The notes beneath the pieces were generated by a model. That model saw nothing but the letters and a program-made list of their open reading frames with translations. It had not been told where the DNA came from and did no database searches. Below are positions 34,321 through 45,829 of a stretch of DNA of 64,000 nt, piece by piece. The translations under genes and the position numbers were made by a program. How positions within the stretch are numbered: the stretch's first letter is position 1; each line of letters opens with the position of its first letter. The stretch lies in assembly GCA_003550325.1 (NCBI GenBank), contig QKWP01000072.1, forward strand, positions 312,205 to 376,204, in the 5' to 3' direction. Source of the stretch: Gigaspora rosea (taxonomy: Eukaryota > Glomeromycota > Glomeromycetes > Diversisporales > Gigasporaceae).

Positions 34321-35178
34321 AATAAAGGTCTATCGCTATATATACAAATGTGGTAAACTAAACGGGAAATTTGAATCTCTAATGTCACAAATTTGAATTT
34401 GTGACAATGCGAAATTCATTTAAATTATATAACAAGAAGACCTAGAGTTCAAACAAGTTTATTTTATATTAATCTTTTGATATAATAGAAAATTAGTATC
34501 GTGACTTTAAATCACACGGTATGTGATGTAATATAGTAGGTTCCATTCTCGTATTAATCAAAAGTATAAAAAAGCGGAGCATTTATTTAATAGTAGCATA
34601 GCCATAATGATTTTTGTCCTTATAATTTAGCTCGCCCGCTCAAATCAACCGTTATCATAATTTTTCAAATTAACAAAAGACGAACTTATACAGTATATAC
34701 AAATAAAAATTTTGTCTGTATTTTTTTAAATCAAACATTACATTCATTAAATATCAATTATACAAAATTTAAATTTATATAATATACTAGTTTATTTTAA
34801 AGCATATATAGATGGTGATAAAAAGGTCCTAAACCAGATAAATTATTTATCTAGTAATTTGATTCGAACATTTAATAACTTTATGATTTGAATAAAAAAA
34901 AAAAAATTCGAATTTATAATAAATGAATGTTCGACCCCACCCTTTATATACAAAATTAGATCATAAAATTGATAAAATATTATGTATTTTGAAGAAAAAT
35001 TTTTTCAAGTCTAATAAAAAGAACAAAAAAAAAATAATAAATAAAATAAAATAAAATAAAATCAAGAAAGAGAAATATAAAAATAAACTCTTTTAAATAT
35101 AATCTTAATTTTACATACGTCTATATAAATTCATTTTTTTATTAATTAATACATAATTTATTTATGATCACACTCAAT
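34321..35178. other. 3' flank of the chitin deacetylase gene
   Basis: AT-rich DNA with no ORF. On the minus strand, just after the stop codon, AAATAAATTGAG and AAATAAATTATG (about 35153-35185) provide AATAAA-type polyadenylation signals. AATAAAATAAAATAAAATAA-type runs lie near 35036-35065. Confidence 0.45.
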
Positions 35179-36619
35179 TTATTTAAGGAAAACAGCAGTA
35201 AATAATATTGCACCAATAATAAATGACCATAAGAAATTATCAAAATTAGTTGATTTTATAGCTAATGATTTTTTAGCAGATTCTAATTGTGTAGGTGTAC
35301 TTGGTTGTGTTGTTGTTGGAGTCTTTGGATTATTTGGAGTGTTTGGAATGTTTGGAGTATTTGAACTTTGTGGAGATTTTGTATATGCAGCTAAAGGATT
35401 AGCCGAAGTATTAGTAGTAGAATTTTGCGGCACAGGTATGGTAGCATTACCACCATAAAAGTTATTGACACCCAAACAAGTACCAACAGGTTTAACCTTA
35501 TAACCAGCTTTTGTAAGAACATTAATCACGGGTTGAACTTGACCAGCGGCACCTGGATATAAATCATGTTGCAATGAAATGTGACCAGGTTGTCCAGCTT
35601 CTTTGACCCAACCAGTAAAGTTACCTTCAACCCATTGTAAATTGAATGACTTATCAGTATCAGATACCCAATCATTTGTATCTCTATCCCAAATTACAAT
35701 CTTATAACCAAGTTGTTCGCATATATTACGTATTCTATCATCATAATCACCAAATGGAGGACGCATAAATGATGGTGTAACGCCAATAGCAGCTTTTATG
35801 GCTTTTGCAGTCCATTGCAACTCTGCAATTACTTGTTCATTTGATTGAGTGGTAAGAGATGGATGAGACCATGTGTGTATGCCAATTTGATGTCCTTTTG
35901 ATATACGATAATGATAAATATTTTTATGTTAATATTAAATTATACAAAAAAAAAAAAGTTTGATAATTAAATTAAACTTACCAAATTTATATGCTCTTTG
36001 TAAAATTTCTGGACTTTCAAATACACGAGAACCAACAACAAAGAAAGTAACTTTGATATTTTGAGCTTCTAAAAAATCAAGAATAGCTGGTGTATAAGGA
36101 CTAATAAAAAAAAAAAAAGTATAAGCATAATATTATATTTATTATATTATATTATAATTTTAAGAATAAATGCATTTTTTTAAAAAAAAATTTTTTTTTG
36201 ATATAATAATTACCTTGGACCATCGTCAAGAGTAAGCGCCCAATCTAATGATTAAAATAAATCATTAAAATATTATCTCGAAACAATATTTAATTTTACA
36301 TTTTTTCAAATAAAAATTATTTACCTCCAGCATTTGGACACGTAATAACATCAGTTTGATTACGAATACAATTTTTACAACCCCAAGTACAGTATTCATC
36401 ATTGTCAGAACATTTACCACTACTTACGTCACTTGCTGTTCGAACAGGAGCATTTGGAACTTTTGATAGATCTACAAGTTTTGTAAATTCTGGTAATATT
36501 GTTGGTGGTTTATCGATTGCTGGCCATTCTCCTGGAAGTACTGCACCAGTTGATAATTGAATTAATAAATAGATAAATAAAAATTTAAATAAAAATTTAA
36601 TATCAATAATGGAATTCAT
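35179..36619 (-). CDS. Chitin deacetylase (polysaccharide deacetylase, CE4/NodB family), four exons
   Basis: It removes acetyl groups from chitin to give chitosan at the cell surface or wall. Exons are 36619-36325, 36244-36214 (31 bases), 36100-35982 and 35894-35179; all introns are GT-AG and phases agree, giving 386 residues. Residues 1-24 form a signal peptide (hydrophobic FLFKFLFIYLLIQL). A Cys-rich stretch (70-94) precedes the NodB domain. Motif 1 is TLDDGP (103-108: Asp105 catalytic base, Asp106 metal). Motif 2 is HTWSHP (155-160: two metal His). Motif 3 is RPPFGDYDDR (193-202), motif 4 DTNDW (220-224), motif 5 ISLQHD (254-259: catalytic His258). The Ser/Thr/Pro-rich segment (about 305-350) and C-terminal hydrophobic tail (about 369-386) look like a GPI-anchor signal, so a wall- or membrane-tethered enzyme is inferred. 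All catalytic residues are present. It is the only clearly intact gene in the window. Confidence 0.93.
36214..36244 (-). other. 31-base microexon carrying the deacetylase motif 1
   Basis: Bounded by TCATTAG and GTAATTAT on the minus strand, this exon encodes only DWALTLDDGP plus part of the next codon. Skipping it would remove the catalytic base and first metal ligand and shift the frame. Confidence 0.85.
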
Positions 36620-36802
36620 TCTTGTTTCTTCTCTAAATTATCTTTACAATTTTTTTTTTTTTTTTAAAAAAAAACAAATTGGTTCGTATTATTAAAAAGA
36701 AAGATTAAACTTCTTTTTTTTTTTTTGAGAAAAAAAAGAAATAATAGAAAAAATTTATTGATTTTGAATTAAATGAATCATAGAAACAGAATTTAACCAT
36801 TC

Positions 36803-36812
36803 TTTATATATA
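36803..36812 (-). promoter_or_regulatory. Putative TATA box of the chitin deacetylase gene
   Basis: TATATATAAA on the minus strand lies about 185 bases upstream of the ATG at 36619. The intervening leader is pyrimidine/poly-T rich on the plus strand (poly-A on the coding strand). In DNA this AT-rich the match has limited weight. Confidence 0.3.
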
Positions 36813-38316
36813 ACTATTTAAAATATAAGTGTACCCAATTTTTTTTTAATTCAAAGATAAAAAATTGAAACTAACGATAATTTGGTAGTTTTTTGCTAAA
36901 ATAGATTAATTTTAATTAAATTTTTCTATTTTTTGAAACACACGTACAAAGTTCCTGATCTTCATTTTCGAATATTGCGAAAATAAAAATCAATATACGT
37001 ACTTACGTACTGCGCTTACCTACGTAACGTACGTACTGTACGTACTTTATGTACTGTACGTATGTATGTAGCTGGTAAAAGGTAGATACGCACGTACATT
37101 CATACCAGATACATATATGTAATATAACAAAATTGAAGGTTAAGCATGTCGCCAAACGATATTTTAAACATGTGATCTTATTTTACTATTTTATCATATT
37201 TCCATATTAGGGAAAAAACGGCATAAAACTTAACATTAAAATAATAAATCATTAAAAATAAGTATTAAAAAAAACCATCGTTTTCTAGTTTATTAGTTGT
37301 ATTACATACTTAAATGCATTACTAATTATAATTCTAATTATAATTACTGTATTGTAAAAAAAAAAAAAGACATATTTTGTTACCATTAAATGCATTGAAT
37401 GTTCCTGATGTTCCTTATACTCCGACTTCGGACATTCAATTCTAATGAATTCCGGTTTGTTGGATTTAAAAAGTTTCGAGAATTGTCAAATAGCATACAT
37501 AATTAATAAACTCTAGTGAATTATTTATTACTAAGCATTTTATGGTATTGATGATCTTAGAATATCTAAATGTTTTTATTGAAGTTGACAGATCGTCAAT
37601 TAAAAAGGAATGAATTGTGCAGTCAATTAATTGGATGAATGAAAATCAACAGCTCATATCTTAAAAAATGTCATTAAAAGATATTATATTTTTAAAAATA
37701 GTAAATGTTAAAAGATTTTCGTTATTTTTTTTTTTAATTAGCGTAAATCTTTAAAAAATTAATTTTTATTTGACCTTTATCTATCAACAAAATTATTATC
37801 TTAAAATATAAACAAGTAAAATTTAAGGGATAACTTAAAACTAACCAAGAAAATAGTAATCTATATAATCACTTGATCATTTTAATAAAGTAACTTTTAG
37901 TATTCTATATATATATATATATTAGAACCTATTGGTTTTATAGAAATTAATTAACCTTTTTTTTTTAAATAAAATTTGTTTCACAAAACAAATGCGTAAC
38001 ATTGGTATTACCCTATCTGACATATATCAAATGCATTAATGACAATAATTATTGTTTAATAATTATGATAAAAATTAAAAATTCATCATATGATGTTATT
38101 AAACATTTGAAAAATTAGTTACGGAGGTATAATATGTACGGCAGTGCAGTACACATACGAAAATTTTATATTTAACATAGATTTTAAATTTTAACTTTAC
38201 GAGTAACGGTTGAAAAGTGCGAGTATTGTTTCTTTTTCGTATATAGGATAAAAGAAAAATAGTCTGCTTGATAAATCATCTTATGTCCGTATTGTTCTAC
38301 TTTAATTATCTGTTTT
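36813..38316. other. Upstream flank and spacer
   Basis: No gene was recognised. A cluster of ACGTAC/GTACTGTACGTA words lies at about 37000-37075, echoing the palindrome at 27.2 kb. The rest is AT-rich with closed frames. Confidence 0.4.
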
Positions 38317-38440
38317 ATGATCAAAATATAACTTACTGATCAAAAAATACGATTTTCTGATCAAAATAAGATTTTCAGGTCAAAATACGACTTTCCGATC
38401 AAAATATTACATTTTTGATCAAAATATGATATTACTGTAC
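38317..38440. repeat. ~21-bp degenerate tandem repeat
   Basis: CTGATCAAAATACGATTTTC-type words (TGATCAAAATATAACTTAC, TGATCAAAAAATACGATTTTC, GGTCAAAATACGACTTTCC, GATCAAAATATTACATTTT) repeat about six times. Confidence 0.7.
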
Positions 38441-38906
38441 AGTCACATAAGTATGACAAATTATTATATAATATTTCTAAAAATATGTAATACATCAGAC
38501 AGATCCTTCGTTTATCAATTACGGTGATGAAGAATGCATTCGATCATTTTTATTTGTCGTTATCATATATTATTATGTTGTTCAGGAGTCAACTGATGTT
38601 AAGATAATAAAGGGTCCACTTAACAGCAATAAATAAAATTAATTTGAACTGTTAAAATGATTGCCTCAATTAAATTTTGTATTCAGTTATTGGTTATTGA
38701 ATAGGAGAACAAGTAAGATCGCCTACTGCTAATGAGTATTTCCGTCCTTATCCATACTAAAAATAGTATTAATGTTATGTTTCCTATCGGGCAAAAAAAA
38801 AAGCCAAAAAATAAAGAAAAACCAAAAAATAAAAATAAAAAAAAAATATTTTTAATATAGTCATCAATCATGACAACATCGGACTTTTCCGTACTTCAAA
38901 TAAAAT

Positions 38907-39005
38907 AACGTACCGTTCCGAAATTAAACACCACCCCTTCTAGATTAGTGGAATAAAAAAAAATTTGGTAGAAGTGTGATGCTTAATTTTGGAATGGTAC
39001 GGTAT
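38907..39005. mobile_element. ~99-bp MITE with TACCGTACC-type inverted arms
   Basis: ACGTACCGTTCCGAAATTAA and CACCACCCCTTCTA are mirrored by TAGAAGTGTGATG and CTTAATTTTGGAATGGTACG. The centre is a short A-rich loop. No target duplication was identified. Confidence 0.65.
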
Positions 39006-42000
39006 TTACCGAGACTTTCACATCAAAAGAAGTTATGACTTATTTCAATATATTAAGACAGATTATATTTACAAAGATTCTACTATAGTTAATAATAATA
39101 GAGAAATTCGGTTCACAAATTATTTTAAATTGATTTTGCTATGAGACGAAATAAATTATATTATTGCCATGTAAAGTATATATTCGATGCAATTAATAAA
39201 GTAAACTTTATATAGCGATATTAGTACAGTATTTTATATATGATAACACTCGTTTTTTCCATGTTTTATTACTGATGTTCAAGTTAATAATACCTGATGA
39301 AATGAGTTTTTTCAAAATCGTTGGTTTTTTTTTTCATTATAAAGTTTCTTTGATCTATATGAAAACGTAAAAAACCTATAATTGATAACGAACTTATTCT
39401 ACTAAATTATTCTTTACAAAAAAAAAACCAGTCGACATGATAAATTATGTGGCAAGAAAAAAATTAGATAAGATAATGTAAACCCGAAAAAAAAAATAAA
39501 AAAAGATTAACATCGCATACATCGCATGGGTATGTAAGAAAAAAATATAATTTGCCATGAATTTTGTCATTCGCAGGAATCATCGTAATACAAAGAATGC
39601 TCGTTAACTTGATTTTCTATTTAATTTCACAAAGTTTCCTTCGCACAAAACCATGAATTGAATGATAATCGGAATTTGGACGAATAAAAATTTAATTTCC
39701 ATTTGCCGAAATTTATTCAGATTGTCCTTGTATATCATGTGAAAATGAAACTTTAATTGGGTAAAAAAATACCGGAAATTTCCATTCGACAAAGATATTC
39801 ATTTACTGAATTTATTGGCTATGAATTTCTAATTAACACATTGTTAGGAAAAAAAAAAAGAAAAATAGTAGGTTAAATCTAGTGTTCACAAATCGAAAAT
39901 CGATTAATCATGTTTGTAACTAATCAATTGACTATACCAGAAACGGGATGCAGCGAATACCAGGAAAGGAATATCAGGATCAGAGTGCAACAGTTACTAG
40001 GAACGAATAGCAACTGAGTGTAACGAATGTCAAAAATAAATATAAAAGTTTCTCATCAGCCATGAAATAAGTGCTCTACGATGTGATTATCTACGAATTG
40101 AGCAGCGTCGCATTTTCATCGGTTACATGAAACCAAAGTTCAATTGAACGACTGACAATATCAATGACTTTTAAATTTGTAATTTATGATCAGCTGATAT
40201 CTCGATTTTGTTATTCTTTCAAGATCCAATCTGTTCATCCTTTGTCTACGAATTAATTACTTGTAGTAGGTGAATTAATTGTCCGTAAGAGGTGCTTTAT
40301 GAAGTGATTGTTGGTGAAACGATACAGATCTCATTTTTAAAGATTTTATTTGTAAATATTTTTGTGAAAAAAAAATCGGAGTTTAATTCTTTCTTGGCGT
40401 ACTTTTAAAAAAAGTGTGATAAGCAATTTTGATTATAACAACTTTCTTAATTTTTAAACCAATTATAATCATCTAAAGTATAGCGGAAGATTTACAATGT
40501 TACGTGACATTTATTGATTCTTATTAATTCGGAATCATTTTTCACTTATTGATGCTATAAATAACATCAATAAAGCAGCTTTAACTTAATTCTTATTTAA
40601 TAATTATGATGATATGAATCTTCACTTTTTTGAGCTCATGAATCTATTAAATAAATACAAGAAAAATATATCAAGAAATACTGCATAAAGAAAATTCGCT
40701 ATTCAAAAATAAAAAACGGAAAAAAAATAAAATTATGGTCAATAACATCCATATATTAGTATCAAAAAGTGAATCGTACACATTAATTGTCCTATAAAGT
40801 ATTTGCTTTTGTACAAACAGATATTAAAAAAAGTCGTTTACTCTAGTCCAATCTTCAAAAAATATTTTGAGGCGGAATAAGCTTTTTTGTTTATTTGTTT
40901 ATTAAATAAGATAGCTGCGCGACATCATCGCGCAAAACCAGGAACGGAAACTTAATTTATATTTAATATTAATACATATCCAGAATATTTTTTATAAAGA
41001 TATGCTAATAAAAAACTGCTTTTTTTATTGCCTAAGCTAATATAATATGATATAAATTATATTTTGGAATGGTAGTTAGCAGTATTAGAAAAAACCTGAA
41101 AAAGCTAGGGTGGGATAATCTCGATATAGTTTATCAATCCACTAATATAAGCTTTATGTATAATATAATAAAAAGTTTATTATTTAAAAGTTATATATAG
41201 ATCTCGGTTTTTATTTATGTACTATAATTCTTCGCAGATTTCAAATAGATGACAGCCCCAATGGCTTGGTGAAAATTTTGTAAGATCAATATTATGTCTT
41301 TATAAACAAAGTTATAGAACTATTTCTTTTCTTTAAATATAAAATTTTTTAAATTATTGGTTTAAAAAGGAATTGAGCAGTTTTTTTAATATTTAAACTA
41401 TACTATACATAGTTTTGATTTACATAGAATATCGACTACCCTAACGTAAAGCGCTGTTGTTATTAATCAAATGATTTGCGGTTGTACGTAAATGGCTCAT
41501 TACGAACAAAGTTAGGTACACATAAATCGATATTCGTACTGGTAATATGCACGCGCATAAAACAGGTAAACGAATTAGGGAAAAAATCTACATATATCGA
41601 TAAGTGGAGAAGCCCCAGGTGCAAATCAGGAAAAAATCGACCCACATATACGTAGGTGGTGGAAAAGCCCATACCAATTAGTTACGTTACGTCCCGTCCT
41701 ATATAAAAAACCGGTTTATAAAAATTAGTCATCCAATAAATACAGGAATAAGTAATCATATGACGTATTTAAAAAATAAATATCCAATCAAAAGCACGGA
41801 TTTGTACAGAAACACTTCACACGCCGCTTAACCATGCACTCCGTTCCTGGTATGAAGGTTTACATATAATGTTTGCAATGATTTAATATATGGAAAAGTT
41901 ATTAAAAACTATGATTAGAGAAAGACCAGTTGCTGCAGTATTTAGAAAAATCAATTTATAATTTTAAATAATTTCAAGGCGATATGATTACGTTTCGCTA

Positions 42001-42209
42001 ACTATTTAAAATGTTAATTTTTTTGCGTATTAAGTTTTTATTTCATGTAATACTTTTTTTTTTTTTATAGATAAATGCTAAATTTCGTTTTTTAAAAAAA
42101 ATTTTTTTTTTACGCTATTCATTGATTCATAAATGACACAGTATGTACATACCTTCATTCTAGATACACTTCAAAAAAGTAAGTGATAAATTGTCCATTA
42201 ATATCACAT
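39006..42209. other. Gene-poor spacer of 3.2 kb
   Basis: No ORF with a recognisable product was seen. A less AT-biased patch at about 39940-40380 (containing GGGATGCAGCGAATACCAGG and CATTTTCATCGGTTACATGA) includes AATAAATATAAAAG and could be a transcribed non-coding or decayed region. TGCGCGACATCATCGCGCA near 40917 is a small hairpin. The ORF at 41463-41672 has no known motif. Confidence 0.35.
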
Positions 42210-42456
42210 AGGTGGGTTTAGTACAGAATCCCGACATACAAAATCACGACAGACATAAATCCCGTGAACATAATACTGTAAAAATAAATTATTAATTCAA
42301 ATAATTGAGATTTTAATAATTTATTTGTTAACATTCGGAATTATTAACTGCCGGGATTTATTATTAATTTACAGGGTCTTATTAAATCGGAAAATTTGAT
42401 CTTTCGGGATAATGACCCTTTATTAGGCCTGTCGGGATTTTTTATGTACTTTTAAG
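42210..42456. repeat. Imperfect inverted repeat with AATCCCGACA words
   Basis: GTACAGAATCCCGACATACA (42220) is mirrored by CCTGTCGGGATTTTTTATGT (about 42431). GGGATTTATTATTAA and CGGGATAATGACC lie inside. It is an old MITE-like structure; ends are uncertain. Confidence 0.4.
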
Positions 42457-42488
42457 TCGTGTAAGTCATATGACATCATCATCCAACA

Positions 42489-42877
42489 CTGTTACCATAG
42501 GAGGTAATCTCCGGATATATAAAGGCCCGAGGGGCTTTATATTGTAACGAATCATTTTGTCATATTCCATATCTGTTCAGTTCATTATACCTATCTTTAT
42601 AGTTAAATGGCTTAATACATGTGAATTTCCCCTAGTCGCGTATACGCGGTATTTTGAGCGTATACGTGTTTGCATAAACTTGATAGAATAGTTACCTGTG
42701 GGAATGCATGTGTACATAATTAATAGTGTAGACATTACCATCTTAGCGTAAACATTATGAAAAATGAGAATGTGTATATAAAGGGTTGCTCTCACTCTTT
42801 GTTCACAACTTAATATATGTTCTGAGATCAACGAGTTCCCTTATTTTTCATCAAGTTCCTGCATCCTATTACACGTT
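42489..42877 (+). mobile_element. Candidate solo LTR with adjacent primer-site-like sequence
   Basis: The segment starts TGTTACCATAGG and ends CATCCTATTACA. It holds two TATATAAAGG boxes (about 42515 and 42775), the second followed by a pyrimidine-rich start-like region (TTGCTCTCACTCTTTGTTC). About 20 bases downstream, TTTGGTAT and, after six bases, CAGAAGCTC resemble the TGGTATCAGAGC primer-binding site used by many copia-type elements. No internal region follows, and no 5-bp target duplication was found, so this is tentative. Confidence 0.4.
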
Positions 42878-42920
42878 AACCATCGGAGTTAAATTTGGTA
42901 TGATTAACAGAAGCTCTCTC

Positions 42921-43855
42921 ATACTTCACTGAAACTATAAAAAAATTGAAAATATTATTATTATATATTAATTATGTTTTTATTATATTTTAAAAAACAT
43001 TATAATTACTAGTTATAAGTTAATAATAATAATAAAATAATATATATTAAAACTGTTTTAGTAATATTAATAAAAACATTTTTAAAACATTATTAAACTA
43101 AATAAATTTCATATTTATAGTATAATATAAATATTTATATTATATAAATATATTATATTATAATATATTTTATAATATTAAATATAATATAAATAAAACA
43201 AATCAATAATATAATGATTTAGACAAATGTGTTTACCCCAAAATCTTGCAAAAAAGATTTTTTGTTAAAATACGAAGGATGGTTTCATAAGCAAAATTAC
43301 GAGATATAAGCATTTTTTAAAAATAATTTTGGTTTAAAAAATATTTTTAAAAAACTTATTTTAATATATTTTTAAAATATAATAATAATGTTTTTATAAT
43401 ATTTTTAATAATATTAAAATAATGTATTAAAAATATTTTAAAAAAATTATTTAAATTTTTTTTTAAAATATAATAATAATATTTTTACAATATTTTTAAT
43501 AATGTATTAAAAACATTTTTAAAAGTTTATTTTAAGTTATTTTTAAATAATAATAATAATGTTTTTATAATAATTTTGATAATATTAAAATAATGCTTTA
43601 AAAACATTTTTAAAAAGCTTATAAACAATTTATTTTAAAATATAATAATAATGTTTTTATAATAATTTTATAATATTTTTAAAACAGATTTAAATTTTTA
43701 TTTTATTTTTAAAATTTTTATTATATTATTAATATATTATAAAAATATTATTAAAATATTTTTTTATATAAAAGCATATTTATTATATTTTCAAAATATT
43801 ATTATTTTATTATAAAAATATATATACTTTTTTTTAAGTTTCAGTAAAGTATGAT
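42921..43855. mobile_element. ~0.93-kb extremely AT-rich element with CATACTTCACTGAAACT termini
   Basis: TCATACTTCACTGAAACTAT at the left is mirrored by AGTTTCAGTAAAGTATGATG at the right. The inside is almost pure A/T. From about 43310 to 43720 a ~100-base unit (AATATAATAATAATGTTTTT, ATAATATTTTTAATAAT, AAAAACATTTTTAAAA) is repeated about four times. Confidence 0.6.
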
Positions 43856-44226
43856 GGTGACAATATTGCCGAAGGTATATTGGATTGCTTTCCCATTATA
43901 CGTAGAACAAAGACACCTTATTTCTTAAGCAATTGTTTCACAAACGAATTCAAAGACAAGTTCATTTCAAAGACAAATAATTCACTAATGAATTCTTTTC
44001 ATAGATAGTTTATTAATTATTATATGATTTTATTAAAAAAATAATTTTAAATAATTATTTGAAGTATTATAAAAAAGATCCTATTAACAACACTAGTATA
44101 TTGGAGTTTCAAAATAACAATCAGAAAATTTAATCTTTTTTCCGATTTATAATTCAGCATAGTTAAAAATGTTATTTAAAAATTCCTACTTATTTTCGAT
44201 TATTTGTTATATTAGAAACCTCATGC
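43856..44226. other. Spacer, nothing recognised
   Basis: AT-rich, closed in all frames. Confidence 0.35.
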
Positions 44227-44260
44227 CTAACCCTAACCCTAGCCCTAACCCTAACCCTAA
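44227..44260. repeat. Short interstitial telomere-like array (CCCTAA)n
   Basis: CTAACCCTAACCCTAGCCCT followed by AACCCTAACCCTAA gives about five and a half units of the fungal/vertebrate-type telomere hexamer, one unit with an A-to-G change. It lies in ordinary AT-rich DNA, not at a contig end. Confidence 0.8.
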
Positions 44261-44379
44261 TGTTTTACATCTATAATATGTTTTTATTATGTTTTCAAAC
44301 TTTGTATACAAATTTTTAACACAAAATTTTCATGTTAAGGTTAGTATTTAGGTTAGCAGTGTTTGCAAAATATGGACAT

Positions 44380-44440
44380 GGAAAATATGGGCCATTAGAC
44401 ATGACTATGTCCATATTCCATATTGACCTTTTTTTTTTTA
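44380..44440. repeat. Hairpin with TATGGACATGG arms
   Basis: AAAATATGGACATGGAAAAT and ATGGGCC are mirrored imperfectly by GACTATGTCCATATTCCATA and TTGACC. It is a short foldback with no ORF. Confidence 0.4.
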
Positions 44441-44803
44441 TTGGACATAAGGCACTTTGTCAAAATCAAGCATAAGTTTACTGTCTGGCAAATAGAGGAT
44501 AAAATTTAAGGCTAAAATTTAGGCTAAAATTTAGTGCTTCAAGCCGGCTTAGCCGGCCCAGCCGCGGTTTGACGCAGTAAACATTTCGTAAACAAGCTTT
44601 TGTAGCGAATTTTTTTTTTTATTAATAAATGCTTTTTATAATCACACATTAAATAGTCAACGAAAATTACCACAAAGAGCATCCGAAAATTTATCCAAAA
44701 TTCCGCGCAAAAAATGCATGGCAAAAAAATAGTAAGGCTAAAATTTTACTAATGAAACTGCCGATACTCATTAAGTAATACAAATTTCAAAAAATAAAAA
44801 TAA

Positions 44804-45037
44804 AATTTTGGCCAAATTAAGAATTTTGAAGATCATCGGCCTACATTACATAAGTTCTGTGACATCTGGTAAAAAATTGATCGATCGAATATTTAATCAT
44901 TCGATAAATTGGTTTAACGATACCACAAACTTATCGAATCGGCAAATATCTGACCAGTTAATGTTTTACCAGATGTCCCCAAAACAGCTGTAATTTAGGC
45001 CGATGATATTCAAAGTTCTTAATTTTGGCCGAAAATT
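44804..45037. mobile_element. MITE, copy 1 of a pair (TTTTGGCCAAATTAAG termini)
   Basis: The left end TTTTGGCCAAATTAAGAATT, TTGAAGATCATCGGCCTA is mirrored by TAGGCCGATGATATTCAAAG, TTCTTAATTTTGGCC. Inner arms GACATCTGGTAAAAA and TTTTACCAGATGTCC also pair. About 234 bases; the ORFs inside are not genes. Confidence 0.75.
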
Positions 45038-45175
45038 AGATTTTTTAGATACAAAAAGGAATTTCCTAATGAAACTGCTGATACTCATTAAGTAACAATG
45101 TTCTGAACCAATTTTGCCATCGACCAAGCACTTTCCTTAATAAAGCTCCTTTTTTTGTATCTTAATAATTAAAAA

Positions 45176-45402
45176 AACAAAATGAATTTTGAAGATCATC
45201 AGCCTAAATTACAGCTGTTTTCATAATTCTGGGACATCTGGTAAAAAAATTGACAGTCGGTATTGCCAATTCGGTACGTTTGTGGCCTCAGCGAATCAGC
45301 AAATATTCCGTTGGCCAATTTTTACCAGATGTCCCAGAATTTATGAAAACAGCTGTAATGTAGGCCGATGATCTTCAAAATTCTTGATTTTGCCGAAAAT
45401 TT
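45176..45402. mobile_element. MITE, copy 2 of the pair
   Basis: It has the same inner arms (GGGACATCTGGTAAAA..TTTTACCAGATGTCCC) and outer arms (TTTTGAAGATCATCAGCCTA..TAGGCCGATGATCTTCAAAA) as the neighbouring copy. The left terminus is truncated. Both copies are preceded by CTAATGAAACTGC and GATACTCATTAAGTAA, so flank and element were duplicated together. Confidence 0.7.
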
Positions 45403-45829
45403 ATATATATATTTTTTTTGAAATTTTTAGCTACTAAAAAAGGGGACGTCTAAAGCGGAGATAAATCACGTGATCAACCGCCAGTCAAATTTAGGGGTCG
45501 GAATAATAAATATTATAACTTTTCTATAAAGAACAACAAATAAATAACGCAGTCCATGAATAAAATTTACTGTTTTTAAAAGTTTAACAAGCTTTATTAT
45601 ATTTTTATTTTTAAACTTTTTAGTTTCGACCTGGTTGCGCAGGTTTTAAAAGATTATATATATTTTTTAAACCAAAATTTATATGACGAGATTTCTTAAA
45701 AAAAGAATAAATCTATTTTACATGTAAAGTTTTTTTAAAATGAATAAAAATTTTTAGAAAAAAACTCTATCCGCGTAATAAATGTTTTAAATACAGTACA
45801 GTATATCATTAAGCCCTATAACAAATTGC
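45403..45829. other. Spacer, nothing recognised
   Basis: AT-rich sequence. GGGGACGTCTAAAGCG near 45442 is the only balanced patch. Confidence 0.3.
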
